A stretch of DNA of 64,000 bases from Pseudonocardia sp. DSM 110487 (GTDB lineage Bacteria; Actinomycetota; Actinomycetes; Mycobacteriales; Pseudonocardiaceae): contig NZ_CP080521.1 of the NCBI RefSeq assembly GCF_019468565.1, positions 7,130,001 through 7,194,000 of the forward strand. The letters are read 5' to 3'. Shown here piece after piece: positions 22,403 to 30,033 of the stretch. The notes under the pieces are model-generated. The model saw only the letters and a program-made list of their open reading frames with translations. It was not told the DNA's origin and made no database searches. How positions within the stretch are numbered: position 1 is the first letter of the stretch; the number at the start of each line of letters is the position of its first letter. A program made the translations under genes and the position numbers.

Positions 22403-23782
22403 TCAGTCCTTCATGCGTGCGCGCTCGCCGGCCCCGCGGCCGGCGAGCGGCGCGGACAGGAGTTGCGCGGACGACGGCATCGAGGACGCCACCGCGACCC
22501 GCACGGTGTTGCGGCCTGCCCGTTTGGCCTCGTAGAGGGCGGTGTCCGCGGTCTGCAGCAAAGCCGCGATATCGCTGCCGCGTACCGACGCCACCGCACC
22601 ACCGATCGAGACGGTCAGGCCGGTGATCACCAGCGGCCCGCGCAAGGTGGGCACCTCGAGCCGCAGATCCGCGACGTGTGCCCTGATCCGCTCGGCCACC
22701 ACCTCGAGCTCGACGGACTCGAGCTCGACCGACCGGGCACCGGACGCCGCGCGCCTCGGCAGCACCACGAACTCCTCGCCGCCCATCCGGCCGACGAGGT
22801 CATGGGCGCGCACGACGCTGCGCAGCGCATCCGCGACCGCCGCCAGCACGTGGTCGCCGACGGCGTGACCGTGCGTGTCGTTGACCGCCTTGAAGTGGTC
22901 GAGGTCGAGCATCAGCACGCCGCCCGCGCGCTCGGCGCCATCCGTGCCGGCGAGAACCCGTTCCGCCTCCGCGACCCATGTGGCCGCGTTGAGGAGCCCG
23001 GTCTTGCCGTCCATGCTGGCCGCCGCCTCGAGCGGCCGGATCAGCGCCGCCCGCAGCACGACGTGCAGCGGGAGCAGCATCAGCAGGACCAGCACGGGGT
23101 TCAGCGCGATCGCGATCGCGGTCAGCGCGCCCATGCACAGCATGCCGACCTCGAGGAGGTTCTCGTCCGGCGGACCGAACAGCGCGGCCGGGCCCGCCCG
23201 CGGAACGCTGATCGCCACGACGGCGGCGATGAGCCCCGAGTTGACCGCCATGAACAGGACCATCGCGGCGACCACCAGCCACAGCGGCTCGTGCGCGGTG
23301 CCGGCGGACTCGATGAGGGCTCCGACGGCGATGCAGGAGAGCACCACCGTGGCGACGCTGAACAGCTGGCGGTGCAGCGGCACCCATTGGCGCCAGGCGC
23401 GCGCCCACAGGTGCAGCATGATCACCGTTGCGACCACGGCGGCGTGGGGCCCCGGCAGCACGAGCGCGGCGGCGAACGTCCACACCGAGCTGAGGTCGAC
23501 GTGGGATGCGCCCCCCAGCCGCCTCCGTTCCCGCTCCACGCCGACGGCCATCTCGCTGTAGGCGATCCCCAGCACGCAGAGGGCGCCACCCGCCCACAGC
23601 TCCGTCGCGGCCGGAACGCCCCCGTTCACGAGCCCTGCGGCGAGCAGTGCGACCGCGACCACCTCGACGAGCAGCACGGCGCACAGCAGGAGCCGCGGCA
23701 GGCGCCACACCGGCCAGCGGTGCGGGGCGCGAGCCCCCGGGCGCGCCGGTTCACCGGAGAGGAGTCGTCGCTCCGGCACCAT
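22403..23782 (-). CDS. Membrane diguanylate cyclase 3 of 4
   Basis: A 459-residue paralogue with WPVWRLP, multiple membrane helices, YSEMAVGVERERRR, SSVWTFAAALVLPG and a GGDEF domain with DLDHFKAVNDTHGHAVGDH and active site GRMGGEEFVV (I-site RAHD). It differs from the others by an insertion after the active site (RRAASGARSVELESVELE), which contains a short repeated ESVELE-like run. It lies 73 bp downstream of paralogue 4 and is probably co-transcribed with it. Confidence 0.92.
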   Translation of the reverse strand: MVPERRLLSGEPARPGARAPHRWPVWRLPRLLLCAVLLVEVVAVALLAAGLVNGGVPAATELWAGGALCVLGIAYSEMAVGVERERRRLGGASHVDLSSVWTFAAALVLPGPHAAVVATVIMLHLWARAWRQWVPLHRQLFSVATVVLSCIAVGALIESAGTAHEPLWLVVAAMVLFMAVNSGLIAAVVAISVPRAGPAALFGPPDENLLEVGMLCMGALTAIAIALNPVLVLLMLLPLHVVLRAALIRPLEAAASMDGKTGLLNAATWVAEAERVLAGTDGAERAGGVLMLDLDHFKAVNDTHGHAVGDHVLAAVADALRSVVRAHDLVGRMGGEEFVVLPRRAASGARSVELESVELEVVAERIRAHVADLRLEVPTLRGPLVITGLTVSIGGAVASVRGSDIAALLQTADTALYEAKRAGRNTVRVAVASSMPSSAQLLSAPLAGRGAGERARMKD

Positions 23783-23855
23783 CGTGCTCCCCGGGTGTGT
23801 CGGCGGCAGTACGGAGCGTAATGCAGGCGCACAAGGAAGCGGCGGGTTTCGCGCG

Positions 23856-25256
23856 TCAGTCTCCGGCGTTGCTGTGGAGCGTGGGTGGCTCGACCGCGGT
23901 CGGCGGGTTCGGTCGCGCGTTCACCGGCAGCAGCGCGGGCCGGGTGGACGTCGCATTGCCCATCCGCACCGCGTTGCGCCCCGCCCCCTTGGCCGCGTAC
24001 AGCGCGCGGTCGGCGACCTCGAGGAGGTCACGCAGCTCCGCGCCACCGTCCGGCATCACCGCGCACCCGACGGAGACGCTCAACCCGCGCACCGTCAGCG
24101 GCCCGTCCGGGGTGGGGATCTCGACGCGCAGGTCCGCGACGCGCCTGCGGATCCGCTCGGCCACCGCTTCGATCTCCGCGGAGCCCCTTCCGCCCAGTCC
24201 CGCCAGCATCACGACGAACTCCTCGCCGCCGAACCGCCCGACGAGGTCGCGCTCCCTCACCTCGTCGCGCAGCACGTCGGCGACCGCGGTCAGCACGTGG
24301 TCGCCCGCGAGGTGGCCGTGGGTGTCGTTGACGGCCTTGAAGTGGTCCAGGTCCAGCACCAACACGCCGGGCGGCCCGTCGCGGCGCTTCGTGCGCTGCA
24401 ACGCGCGCTCGGCCTGCACGTGCCATGCGGCAGCGTTGAGCAGGCCGGTCTTGCCGTCGAGGCTCGCGGCCTCCTCCAGCTGCCGGACGAGGACCGCCCG
24501 GTGCAGCACCAGCAGCGGGGGCAGGCAGAACAGCGCGAGCCACGGATTGGTCAGGTACGCCATCGCGACGAGCGCGCCGAGGGAGAGCGTCGCGATCTCC
24601 AGGAGGTTCTCGCTCCACACCCCGACCATCTGCGAGAGCCGGGCGTGCGGGGTACTGACGGCGATCGCGCCCGCCACCAGCGCGCTGTTGATCGTCAGGA
24701 AGGCGAGCATGCCGAAGCAGAGCACCAGCAGCGCGCGCGAGTCGAGCAGGTCGATCCGCTGCTGGGCGAAGACGTAGGACATCAGCGACGACGCCGCGAA
24801 CGCCGAGATCATCATCGTGGCGCTGTTGAACACCTGGCGGTAGAGCGGTGCACGACGGTACGCGGCGCGGTACCAGATGTGGGAGTGCACGAGGACCGTG
24901 ACCACTGCCGCGTACCCGGGCGACAGCAGGATCGCGGCCATGAAGAACCAGACCGAACCGAGGTCGACGTGCAGTTCCTCGCCAGTGATCCGCCGCCGCA
25001 TCCGTTCGACGTCCCGCGCGATCTCGGTGTGGACGACCCCGAGCACGCAGATGAGGACCGCCGTGCGGATCTCACGGGATTCCGGCACGGTCGTGAGGAC
25101 CCCGAAGACCATCAGCGCGAGCGCGGTGAGCTCCACCGTGAACACGGGGGCGACGAGCCGGCGGGGCACCTCCCACAGGTCCCAGCCGGCGACCCAGCGT
25201 CGGACACCGGCGCTGGGGCCGCGCCCGCCGGGGCGCGCTCCGGGTTCTGCTGACAT
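23856..25256 (-). CDS. Membrane diguanylate cyclase 4 of 4
   Basis: A 466-residue paralogue with WDLWEVP, about seven membrane helices, HTEIARDVERMRRR and GSVWFFMAAILLSPG, the most diverged form of the shared membrane motif. The intact GGDEF domain has DLDHFKAVNDTHGHLAGDH, GRFGGEEFVV and I-site RERD. The start is ATG 25256. TAGGTT (25286-25291, minus strand) is a plausible -10 with a leader of about 25 nt. The MRGKNW mini-ORF array begins 286 bp upstream on the opposite strand. Confidence 0.93.
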   Translation of the reverse strand: MSAEPGARPGGRGPSAGVRRWVAGWDLWEVPRRLVAPVFTVELTALALMVFGVLTTVPESREIRTAVLICVLGVVHTEIARDVERMRRRITGEELHVDLGSVWFFMAAILLSPGYAAVVTVLVHSHIWYRAAYRRAPLYRQVFNSATMMISAFAASSLMSYVFAQQRIDLLDSRALLVLCFGMLAFLTINSALVAGAIAVSTPHARLSQMVGVWSENLLEIATLSLGALVAMAYLTNPWLALFCLPPLLVLHRAVLVRQLEEAASLDGKTGLLNAAAWHVQAERALQRTKRRDGPPGVLVLDLDHFKAVNDTHGHLAGDHVLTAVADVLRDEVRERDLVGRFGGEEFVVMLAGLGGRGSAEIEAVAERIRRRVADLRVEIPTPDGPLTVRGLSVSVGCAVMPDGGAELRDLLEVADRALYAAKGAGRNAVRMGNATSTRPALLPVNARPNPPTAVEPPTLHSNAGD

Positions 25257-25285
25257 ACGTACTTCCGCTCGATGCTGGAGGCACG

Positions 25286-25291
25286 AACCTA
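25286..25291 (-). promoter_or_regulatory. Candidate -10 element TAGGTT for diguanylate cyclase 4
   Basis: TAGGTT on the minus strand lies 29 nt before the ATG at 25256. No clear -35 was identified. Confidence 0.35.
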
Positions 25292-25507
25292 GTACAGGTG
25301 GCTGCCGGTGTCAGCCTTCCTGTCCGCTCCGTCACCAGGAGATCGCGCTGCGCTGCATTCGCCCGCCGGATGGCGGCACGAGCTGGGCCGTTCGGCGCTA
25401 TCGGGTGAAGCAGAACGCCCAAGCTCAGCGATACCGAGCACCATCCCTCGTCAGACATGCGACCGTGTTTGACGCTTGAGCCGGCCCGGGCGTCGGGACG
25501 CTGCTCC

Positions 25508-25989
25508 GACCCCCACACCCCACGCACAGAAGGGAACCCCCATGCGCGGCAAGAACTGGTGACCACCCACCCACCACACACCACCCACAGAAAGGAACCC
25601 CCATGCGCGGCAAGAACTGGTGACCACCCACCCACCACACACCACCCACAGAAAGGAACCCCCATGCGCGGCAAGAACTGGTGACCACCCACCCACCACA
25701 CACCACCCACAGAAAGGAACCCCCATGCGCGGCAAGAACTGGTGACCACCCACCCACCACACACCACCCACAGAAAGGAACCCCCATGCGCGGCAAGAAC
25801 TGGTGACCACCCACCCACCACACACCACCCACAGAAAGGAACCCCCATGCGCGGCAAGAACTGGTGACCACCCACCCACCACACACCACCCACAGAAAGG
25901 AACCCCCATGCGCGGCAAGAACTGGTGACCACCCACCCACCACACACCACCCACAGAAAGGAACCCCCATGCGCGGCAAGAACTGGTGA
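25508..25989 (+). repeat. Eight-unit 61-bp tandem array; each unit carries the mini-ORF MRGKNW
   Basis: ATGs lie at 25542, 25603, 25664, 25725, 25786, 25847, 25908 and 25969, exactly 61 bp apart. Each opens ATG-CGC-GGC-AAG-AAC-TGG-TGA, with AAAGGAA about 6 nt upstream. The 40-nt spacer between ORFs has 23 C, 14 A, 3 G and no T on the sense strand, so the RNA would be largely unstructured. Units 2-8 are identical; the first differs in the bases leading into its ORF (GCACAGAAGGGAA for CCACAGAAAGGAA). Because 61 is not a multiple of three, successive ORFs are in different frames. The array ends 28 bp before the stop of the convergent MFS gene. Confidence 0.9.
25542..25562 (+). CDS. Mini-ORF MRGKNW, first of eight identical copies
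   Basis: Six codons plus TGA. This first copy has AAGGGAA as its ribosome site and the other seven have AAAGGAA. The coding bases of all eight copies are identical (starts listed under the array). The predicted hexapeptide is basic and ends in Trp. No promoter could be picked with confidence; TTGACG at 25469-25474 is the only -35-like word seen. Translation is inferred from the ribosome sites and from the regular ATG/TGA pairs, not shown. Confidence 0.45.
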   Translation: MRGKNW

Positions 25990-26017
25990 CGCGGAGGCGT
26001 TATCCGAAGTCGGCGGG

Positions 26018-27265
26018 TCAGCCGCGGTTCAGGATCGCGGACCCGGTCGCGGCGTCGGCGCCACGATTGGCGCGATGCCAGGCCACGGCACCGCCTGCCG
26101 ACAACACCGCCCCGAGCACTCCGGCCCCTGCGACAGCGGTGGCGGGATCCGACGCATCGGCGAGCAGGCCTCCGACGAGCACCGCGACCCCCTGGGCCGC
26201 GATGATCCCGGATGCCGCGACGCCGATCGCGCGGCCGCGGCCCCCGTCCGGGGTGGCACGGACGAAGCTCGCCTGCGTCTGCAGCAGATAAGCGGTGGAG
26301 AGCATCCCGGACACCGCCCACAGGAGGAGGGTGAGCGGGACGCCCGGGCGCAGGATGCAGAGCGCCAGTGGGACTCCGGCCGCAACGGCCATGAGCCCGA
26401 CGAGCCGTGCCCTCTTCTCGGCGGGGACGAAGCGCACGAACAGCCATGCCCCGAGCACGCTGCCGAGCGGGTCGGCCGCCATGAGCAGGCCGACGACGGC
26501 CGGGCCTGCGCCGAGCTGGTCGGCGTACGGGGCTGCGAGCGCCTCGGGCACGACGTACCAGCCCACGAGCCAGGCGAGCACCACGAGCGCGCGGCGCCGC
26601 CGGTCGGTGGCGATCTCGGCGAGCCCTGCGGCGATGCCGCGGAGCCCTGCGATGGCGTGCTCGGATCCGGGCTCGGGAACGGGTGCCGCCCGATCGGCCA
26701 CACCGATCCGGACGACGACCGCCGACAGCGCGAAAGAGACGGCGTTGCCGAGAAGCGCGACCGCGGGACTCACGGCGGCGACGAGCAGGCCACCGGCGGC
26801 GAAGCCGACGAGCTGCGCGGTCTGGCTGGTGATCTGCCGGACGGCGAGGCCGCGCTCGTAGAGCTCGCCGTCGAGTACCTCGGGGTAGAGCGCGCCCTGT
26901 GCGGCGGTGTGGGGTGAGCCCAGCAGCACGACGGCCACGAGGACGGCGCACAGTGCCCACAGGGGCAGGTCGGGGATGGCCATCACGCCGACGAGCACGG
27001 TGCGGGCGACGTCGCAGACGATCATGACCTCGCGACGCCGGTAGCGGTCGGCGAGCCCGGACAGCAGCACGCCGCCGAGCAGCGCGGGGAGGAAGGTCAG
27101 CGCGTAGGCGACGGCCGCCCACAGGGCCGATCCGGTGCGGCCGTACACGAGGACCGCGAGGGCGACCCTCGCGAGCTGGTCGCCCGCGATCGAGAACAGC
27201 TCGGCTGCCCACAGCACCCGGAATTCGGGCACGCGGAACACCGCGCCGAGTCCGCTACCCGCCAT
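26018..27265 (-). CDS. MFS transporter
   Basis: A 415-residue major facilitator protein with 12 predicted helices. The loop 2-3 signature reads GLADRYRRREVMIVCDVART, and the family-like segments SPHTAAQGALYPEVL and DPLGSVLGAWLFVRF recall the EntS/DHA3-type exporters. ATG 27265 is chosen over GTG 27313 because GGGGGGAA precedes it. The substrate is unknown. It converges on the mini-ORF array, so any link, for example peptide export, is only suggested by position. Confidence 0.85.
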   Translation of the reverse strand: MAGSGLGAVFRVPEFRVLWAAELFSIAGDQLARVALAVLVYGRTGSALWAAVAYALTFLPALLGGVLLSGLADRYRRREVMIVCDVARTVLVGVMAIPDLPLWALCAVLVAVVLLGSPHTAAQGALYPEVLDGELYERGLAVRQITSQTAQLVGFAAGGLLVAAVSPAVALLGNAVSFALSAVVVRIGVADRAAPVPEPGSEHAIAGLRGIAAGLAEIATDRRRRALVVLAWLVGWYVVPEALAAPYADQLGAGPAVVGLLMAADPLGSVLGAWLFVRFVPAEKRARLVGLMAVAAGVPLALCILRPGVPLTLLLWAVSGMLSTAYLLQTQASFVRATPDGGRGRAIGVAASGIIAAQGVAVLVGGLLADASDPATAVAGAGVLGAVLSAGGAVAWHRANRGADAATGSAILNRG

Positions 27266-27548
27266 GCGGTCGTTCCCCCCTCGACCCCGTGCCGGCTGTT
27301 TCGATGTACCCACGGTAAATGATCATGCGCGCTGCGTGTCGCTCGACCGGCATGCTGCCCGGTGTCACCCGCTGGTCGCAACAGCGCCTCCGCTCCGTCA
27401 CCCGCTGGGCCACCCGAGGGCACGACGAGGGGCCTTCCTGTCACGGAGAGCGACGAGCAGGGCCGCAACGCGCGAGATCGACGTGATGGGTGTCGCCCTG
27501 CCGACGGACACACATGCCGTCGACATGATCATGCCGACCACACGACGC
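27266..27548. other. 283-bp intergenic region between MFS gene and membrane protein gene
   Basis: Both flanking genes are on the minus strand. TGATCATGC occurs twice (about 27318 and 27525) and GTCACCCGCTGG twice (about 27363 and 27398). The MFS promoter should be here. No gene or RNA is recognised. Confidence 0.3.
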
Positions 27549-28955
27549 TCAGCTGCACGGGCTTCCCGGTTGCACGAACCGGAGCGCGACCGCCTGCCCG
27601 TCGAGGAGCACCCCACCGGACGGCGCGGACCAGACCGCGAGCCGCCCGTCCGAGCGCCCGAAGTAGACGACGGGCCCGGAGAGGTCCATCGGCTGCCCCA
27701 CGTACGAGTAGGACCGGGCCATCGGCACGACGCAGGCGAGGCGCGGCTGCAGCGCGAACAGCGGGCTCGGGAGGCCACTCGCATCCACCTGAGCGCGATG
27801 CCGCACGTTGTCCAACGTCGCATCGGTGACGATCACGACGATCAATGCCGTGAACGGCACCACGAGCAGGGCGACCAGCCACCGGTGGACGCCGAGTCGG
27901 TGGCCGACAACGCCCCATGCCACGCCCAGGTAGATGCCGAGCAGAGCGATGGCAACCGTGCTGGCGCCCCATGCCCATTGCGACCAGAAGGAGATCTGCA
28001 CGTCGGTCCGGCCGAGTCCAAACGAACCCAGATACAGCTCGAAGAGCACGTCGCCGACGAACACGGCGATGCCTCCGGCCACCAACGGGAGACCCCAGCC
28101 CAGCGCCGCCAACCATCGCGCTGTCCCGATGCTGAGTACGAACAGGGGGAGCGAGGCGATCAAGATCACCGCCATCGCCACCATCCCGACACCCGGGATG
28201 CTTCGGATCAGCCAGTCCGCGCCGTTGACGACTCCGACACCCGTCAGCACGGCCACGCTGGGCGCGAGCGCGGCAACGAGCGGAAGGCACCGTTCGCGGA
28301 TCGGCCACGACCGGCGCCAACCGATCAACATCCCCGCCGCGCCCGGGAGCAACGGCAGGCCGAACACCGCGCCGAGCAGCAGCGGATCGACTTCGGGGAA
28401 GAGCACCGGGAGTGTCGGCCACCCGTCAGGGCCGATCGCTCCCAGCCATCGGCCGGACAGGAGGACAACGAGCGGTATGCCGAACGGAAACCCCAGTACC
28501 AGGCCGGCCCGCCGCCGGGCCTGCTGCCGAGGATCGACAGCGCCAGGCACGACATACCGCCCCTGCGGCAGGCCCCAGAGCCGAACCACGTGGTCGGCTC
28601 GCCGCTGCACGTCCTGCGGATCGTCCGCGCCGTCGGGGCCGACCAGCATCAGGTGCGGCCGCCCGCCATCCATGAGGTGCAGCACCGGCCCCGGCTCGAC
28701 CTGCGGAGCACCGTCGAGGAGCGCCTCGAGTCGCGCGTCCGGTATCTCGGCCGCCAACCGCGCGTACAACGCGTTCGCGGCGTCCTGTCGCGCCTTGGCC
28801 AGTCGCCCGTTCGCAACCTGCACGAACTCCGCACGGCGGGTACCGGGAATCGGCCGGCCGCCGTGGGCCCTCGCCACCGCGGGGTCGACGACGGCGAGCC
28901 CTCGGAACACGTGCCGGCCCACCAACCGATCTCGGAGCCGTCGCCGACCCATCAT
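27549..28955 (-). CDS. Polytopic membrane protein of unknown function
   Basis: About 468 residues, not recognised as a named family. Residues 1-150 are hydrophilic and cytoplasmic-looking. About eight membrane helices follow (for example GFPFGIPLVVLLSG, MVAMAVILIASLPLFVLSI, WLVALLVVPFTALIVVIV), then an 85-residue C-terminal soluble part (PLFALQPRLACVVPMARSYS, GPVVYFGRSDGRLAVWSAP). Start ATG 28955, ATG 28952 or GTG 28973; the run GGTGGGGGG just upstream does not decide. Codon use is like its neighbours. Confidence 0.6.
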   Translation of the reverse strand: MMGRRRLRDRLVGRHVFRGLAVVDPAVARAHGGRPIPGTRRAEFVQVANGRLAKARQDAANALYARLAAEIPDARLEALLDGAPQVEPGPVLHLMDGGRPHLMLVGPDGADDPQDVQRRADHVVRLWGLPQGRYVVPGAVDPRQQARRRAGLVLGFPFGIPLVVLLSGRWLGAIGPDGWPTLPVLFPEVDPLLLGAVFGLPLLPGAAGMLIGWRRSWPIRERCLPLVAALAPSVAVLTGVGVVNGADWLIRSIPGVGMVAMAVILIASLPLFVLSIGTARWLAALGWGLPLVAGGIAVFVGDVLFELYLGSFGLGRTDVQISFWSQWAWGASTVAIALLGIYLGVAWGVVGHRLGVHRWLVALLVVPFTALIVVIVTDATLDNVRHRAQVDASGLPSPLFALQPRLACVVPMARSYSYVGQPMDLSGPVVYFGRSDGRLAVWSAPSGGVLLDGQAVALRFVQPGSPCS

Positions 28956-29026
28956 CCCCCCACCAACGGGCACTTCGATCCGTTCCTGTCAGGCGAGCGT
29001 GCCGCTCGTGGACGAGTCGGGGGTTA

Positions 29027-29452
29027 TCAGGCGGGCACGTGCTCGCCGTGGCCCGCCGCGCGAAGGGCGGACCGCAGCTTCTCGGCCTGTGCCTCCTGCT
29101 CCTGCGCCTCCACCGACGGCGCCGCGTTCGCGAAGTCGAAGGCGGCCATGTCCCATGCGGGGAACACGTGGATGTGCAGGTGTGGCACCTCGAAGCCGGC
29201 GACGATCAGGCCGACCCGCGGCGGCTGCCACACCTCGCGCACGGCCGCACCGACGGAGTGCGAGACGGAGGTGAGGTGCGCGAGCAGGTCCGGCTCGGCG
29301 TCGACCCAGTGGTCGACCTCCGCGCGGGGTACCACGAGCGTGTGACCGGGGCCGAGCGGATTGATCGACAGGAAACCGACCGCCCGGTCGTCCGACCAGA
29401 CGAATCGTCCGGGCAGCTCGCCGTCGATGATCCGGGTGAACAGGGTGCTCAT
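29027..29452 (-). CDS. HIT family nucleotide hydrolase/transferase
   Basis: A 141-residue histidine-triad protein. The triad is HLHIHVFP at about residues 92-99; the N-terminal FTRIIDGELPGRFVWSDDR and INPLGPGHTLVVPR are standard for the Hint/HinT branch, which hydrolyses AMP-linked substrates. ATG 29452 (MSTLFTRIIDGE) is the family start. It is divergent from the PPOX gene with 41 bp between starts. Confidence 0.9.
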   Translation of the reverse strand: MSTLFTRIIDGELPGRFVWSDDRAVGFLSINPLGPGHTLVVPRAEVDHWVDAEPDLLAHLTSVSHSVGAAVREVWQPPRVGLIVAGFEVPHLHIHVFPAWDMAAFDFANAAPSVEAQEQEAQAEKLRSALRAAGHGEHVPA

Positions 29453-29493
29453 TGTCGGCAAGAGTATCGACGTCCGCACTACGCTCGGAGGCC

Positions 29494-29955
29494 ATGGTCC
29501 GGACCATCGCCACCAACACCGCCGTCGACCGCGACGCGCTGATCGATTTCATGCGCTGCCGCCACAAGATGATCCTGCTCACGCCCCGGAAGGACGGTGG
29601 CTGGCAGGGCTCGCCGGTCACCGCCGGCGTCGACGCGGAGGGCCGCATCGTGATCGCCACCTACCCGGAGCGGGCGAAGGCGGTGAACGTCGCGCGGAAC
29701 GGGAAGGCCTCGGTCATCGTGCTGTCCGACGACTTCGGCGGCGCCTGGGTGCAGGTCGACGGCGACGCCGAGCTGCTCACGCTGCCCGAGGCCGTCGAAC
29801 CGCTCGTCGACTACTTCCGCTGCATCTCCGGCGAGCACCCCGACTGGGACGAGTACCGGCGGGCGATGCAGGAGCAGGGCAAGGCGTTGATCAGGGTCAC
29901 CCCGACGCGCTGGAGCCCGGTCGCCACGGGCGGATTCCCCGCGCGCCTCGCCTGA
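29494..29955 (+). CDS. PPOX-class (F420-type) oxidoreductase
   Basis: A 153-residue split-barrel flavin/deazaflavin protein of the pyridoxamine-phosphate-oxidase-like class (TIGR03618-type). Segments LIDFMRCRHKMILLTPRKDG, GRIVIATYPERAKAVNVARN and LIRVTPTRWSPVATGGFP are typical. GGAGG (29487-29491) is almost too close to ATG 29494, and TACGCT (29480-29485) offers a near-leaderless promoter. Cofactor F420 is inferred from the actinobacterial family, not proven by motif. Confidence 0.75.
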   Translation: MVRTIATNTAVDRDALIDFMRCRHKMILLTPRKDGGWQGSPVTAGVDAEGRIVIATYPERAKAVNVARNGKASVIVLSDDFGGAWVQVDGDAELLTLPEAVEPLVDYFRCISGEHPDWDEYRRAMQEQGKALIRVTPTRWSPVATGGFPARLA

Positions 29956-29993
29956 CTCGCCCCGCGACCCGGCACCGGATCGGGTGACACCGG

Positions 29994-29999
29994 TAGCCT
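29994..29999 (+). promoter_or_regulatory. Candidate -10 element TAGCCT for treX-treY
   Basis: TAGCCT would give a leader of about 28 nt with ribosome site GGAGGAA before ATG 30034. Confidence 0.4.
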
Positions 30000-30033
30000 C
30001 TGGCGGTCCATCCCGAGACGCCGGAGGAACCAC

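Noticed and set aside
25457..25684. 75-codon plus-strand ORF starting upstream and ending at the third MRGKNW stop
   Set aside because: Its frame crosses the repeats out of register, it has no ribosome site, and its end simply coincides with one of the mini-ORF stops.
25072..25954. Long minus-strand frames through the 61-bp array giving Trp/Gly-rich repeated proteins (period 61 residues)
   Set aside because: They are open only because the repeat unit has no stop in those frames on the complementary strand. They lack ribosome sites and run into unrelated sequence at both ends. The plus strand has evenly placed ribosome site, ATG and TGA instead.
25508..25989. CRISPR array
   Set aside because: Units are identical over their whole length, with no variable spacers and no cas genes nearby.
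25542..25989. Leader-peptide attenuator for a downstream gene
   Set aside because: The next gene is convergent (MFS, stop at 26018) and no same-strand gene begins until 29494.
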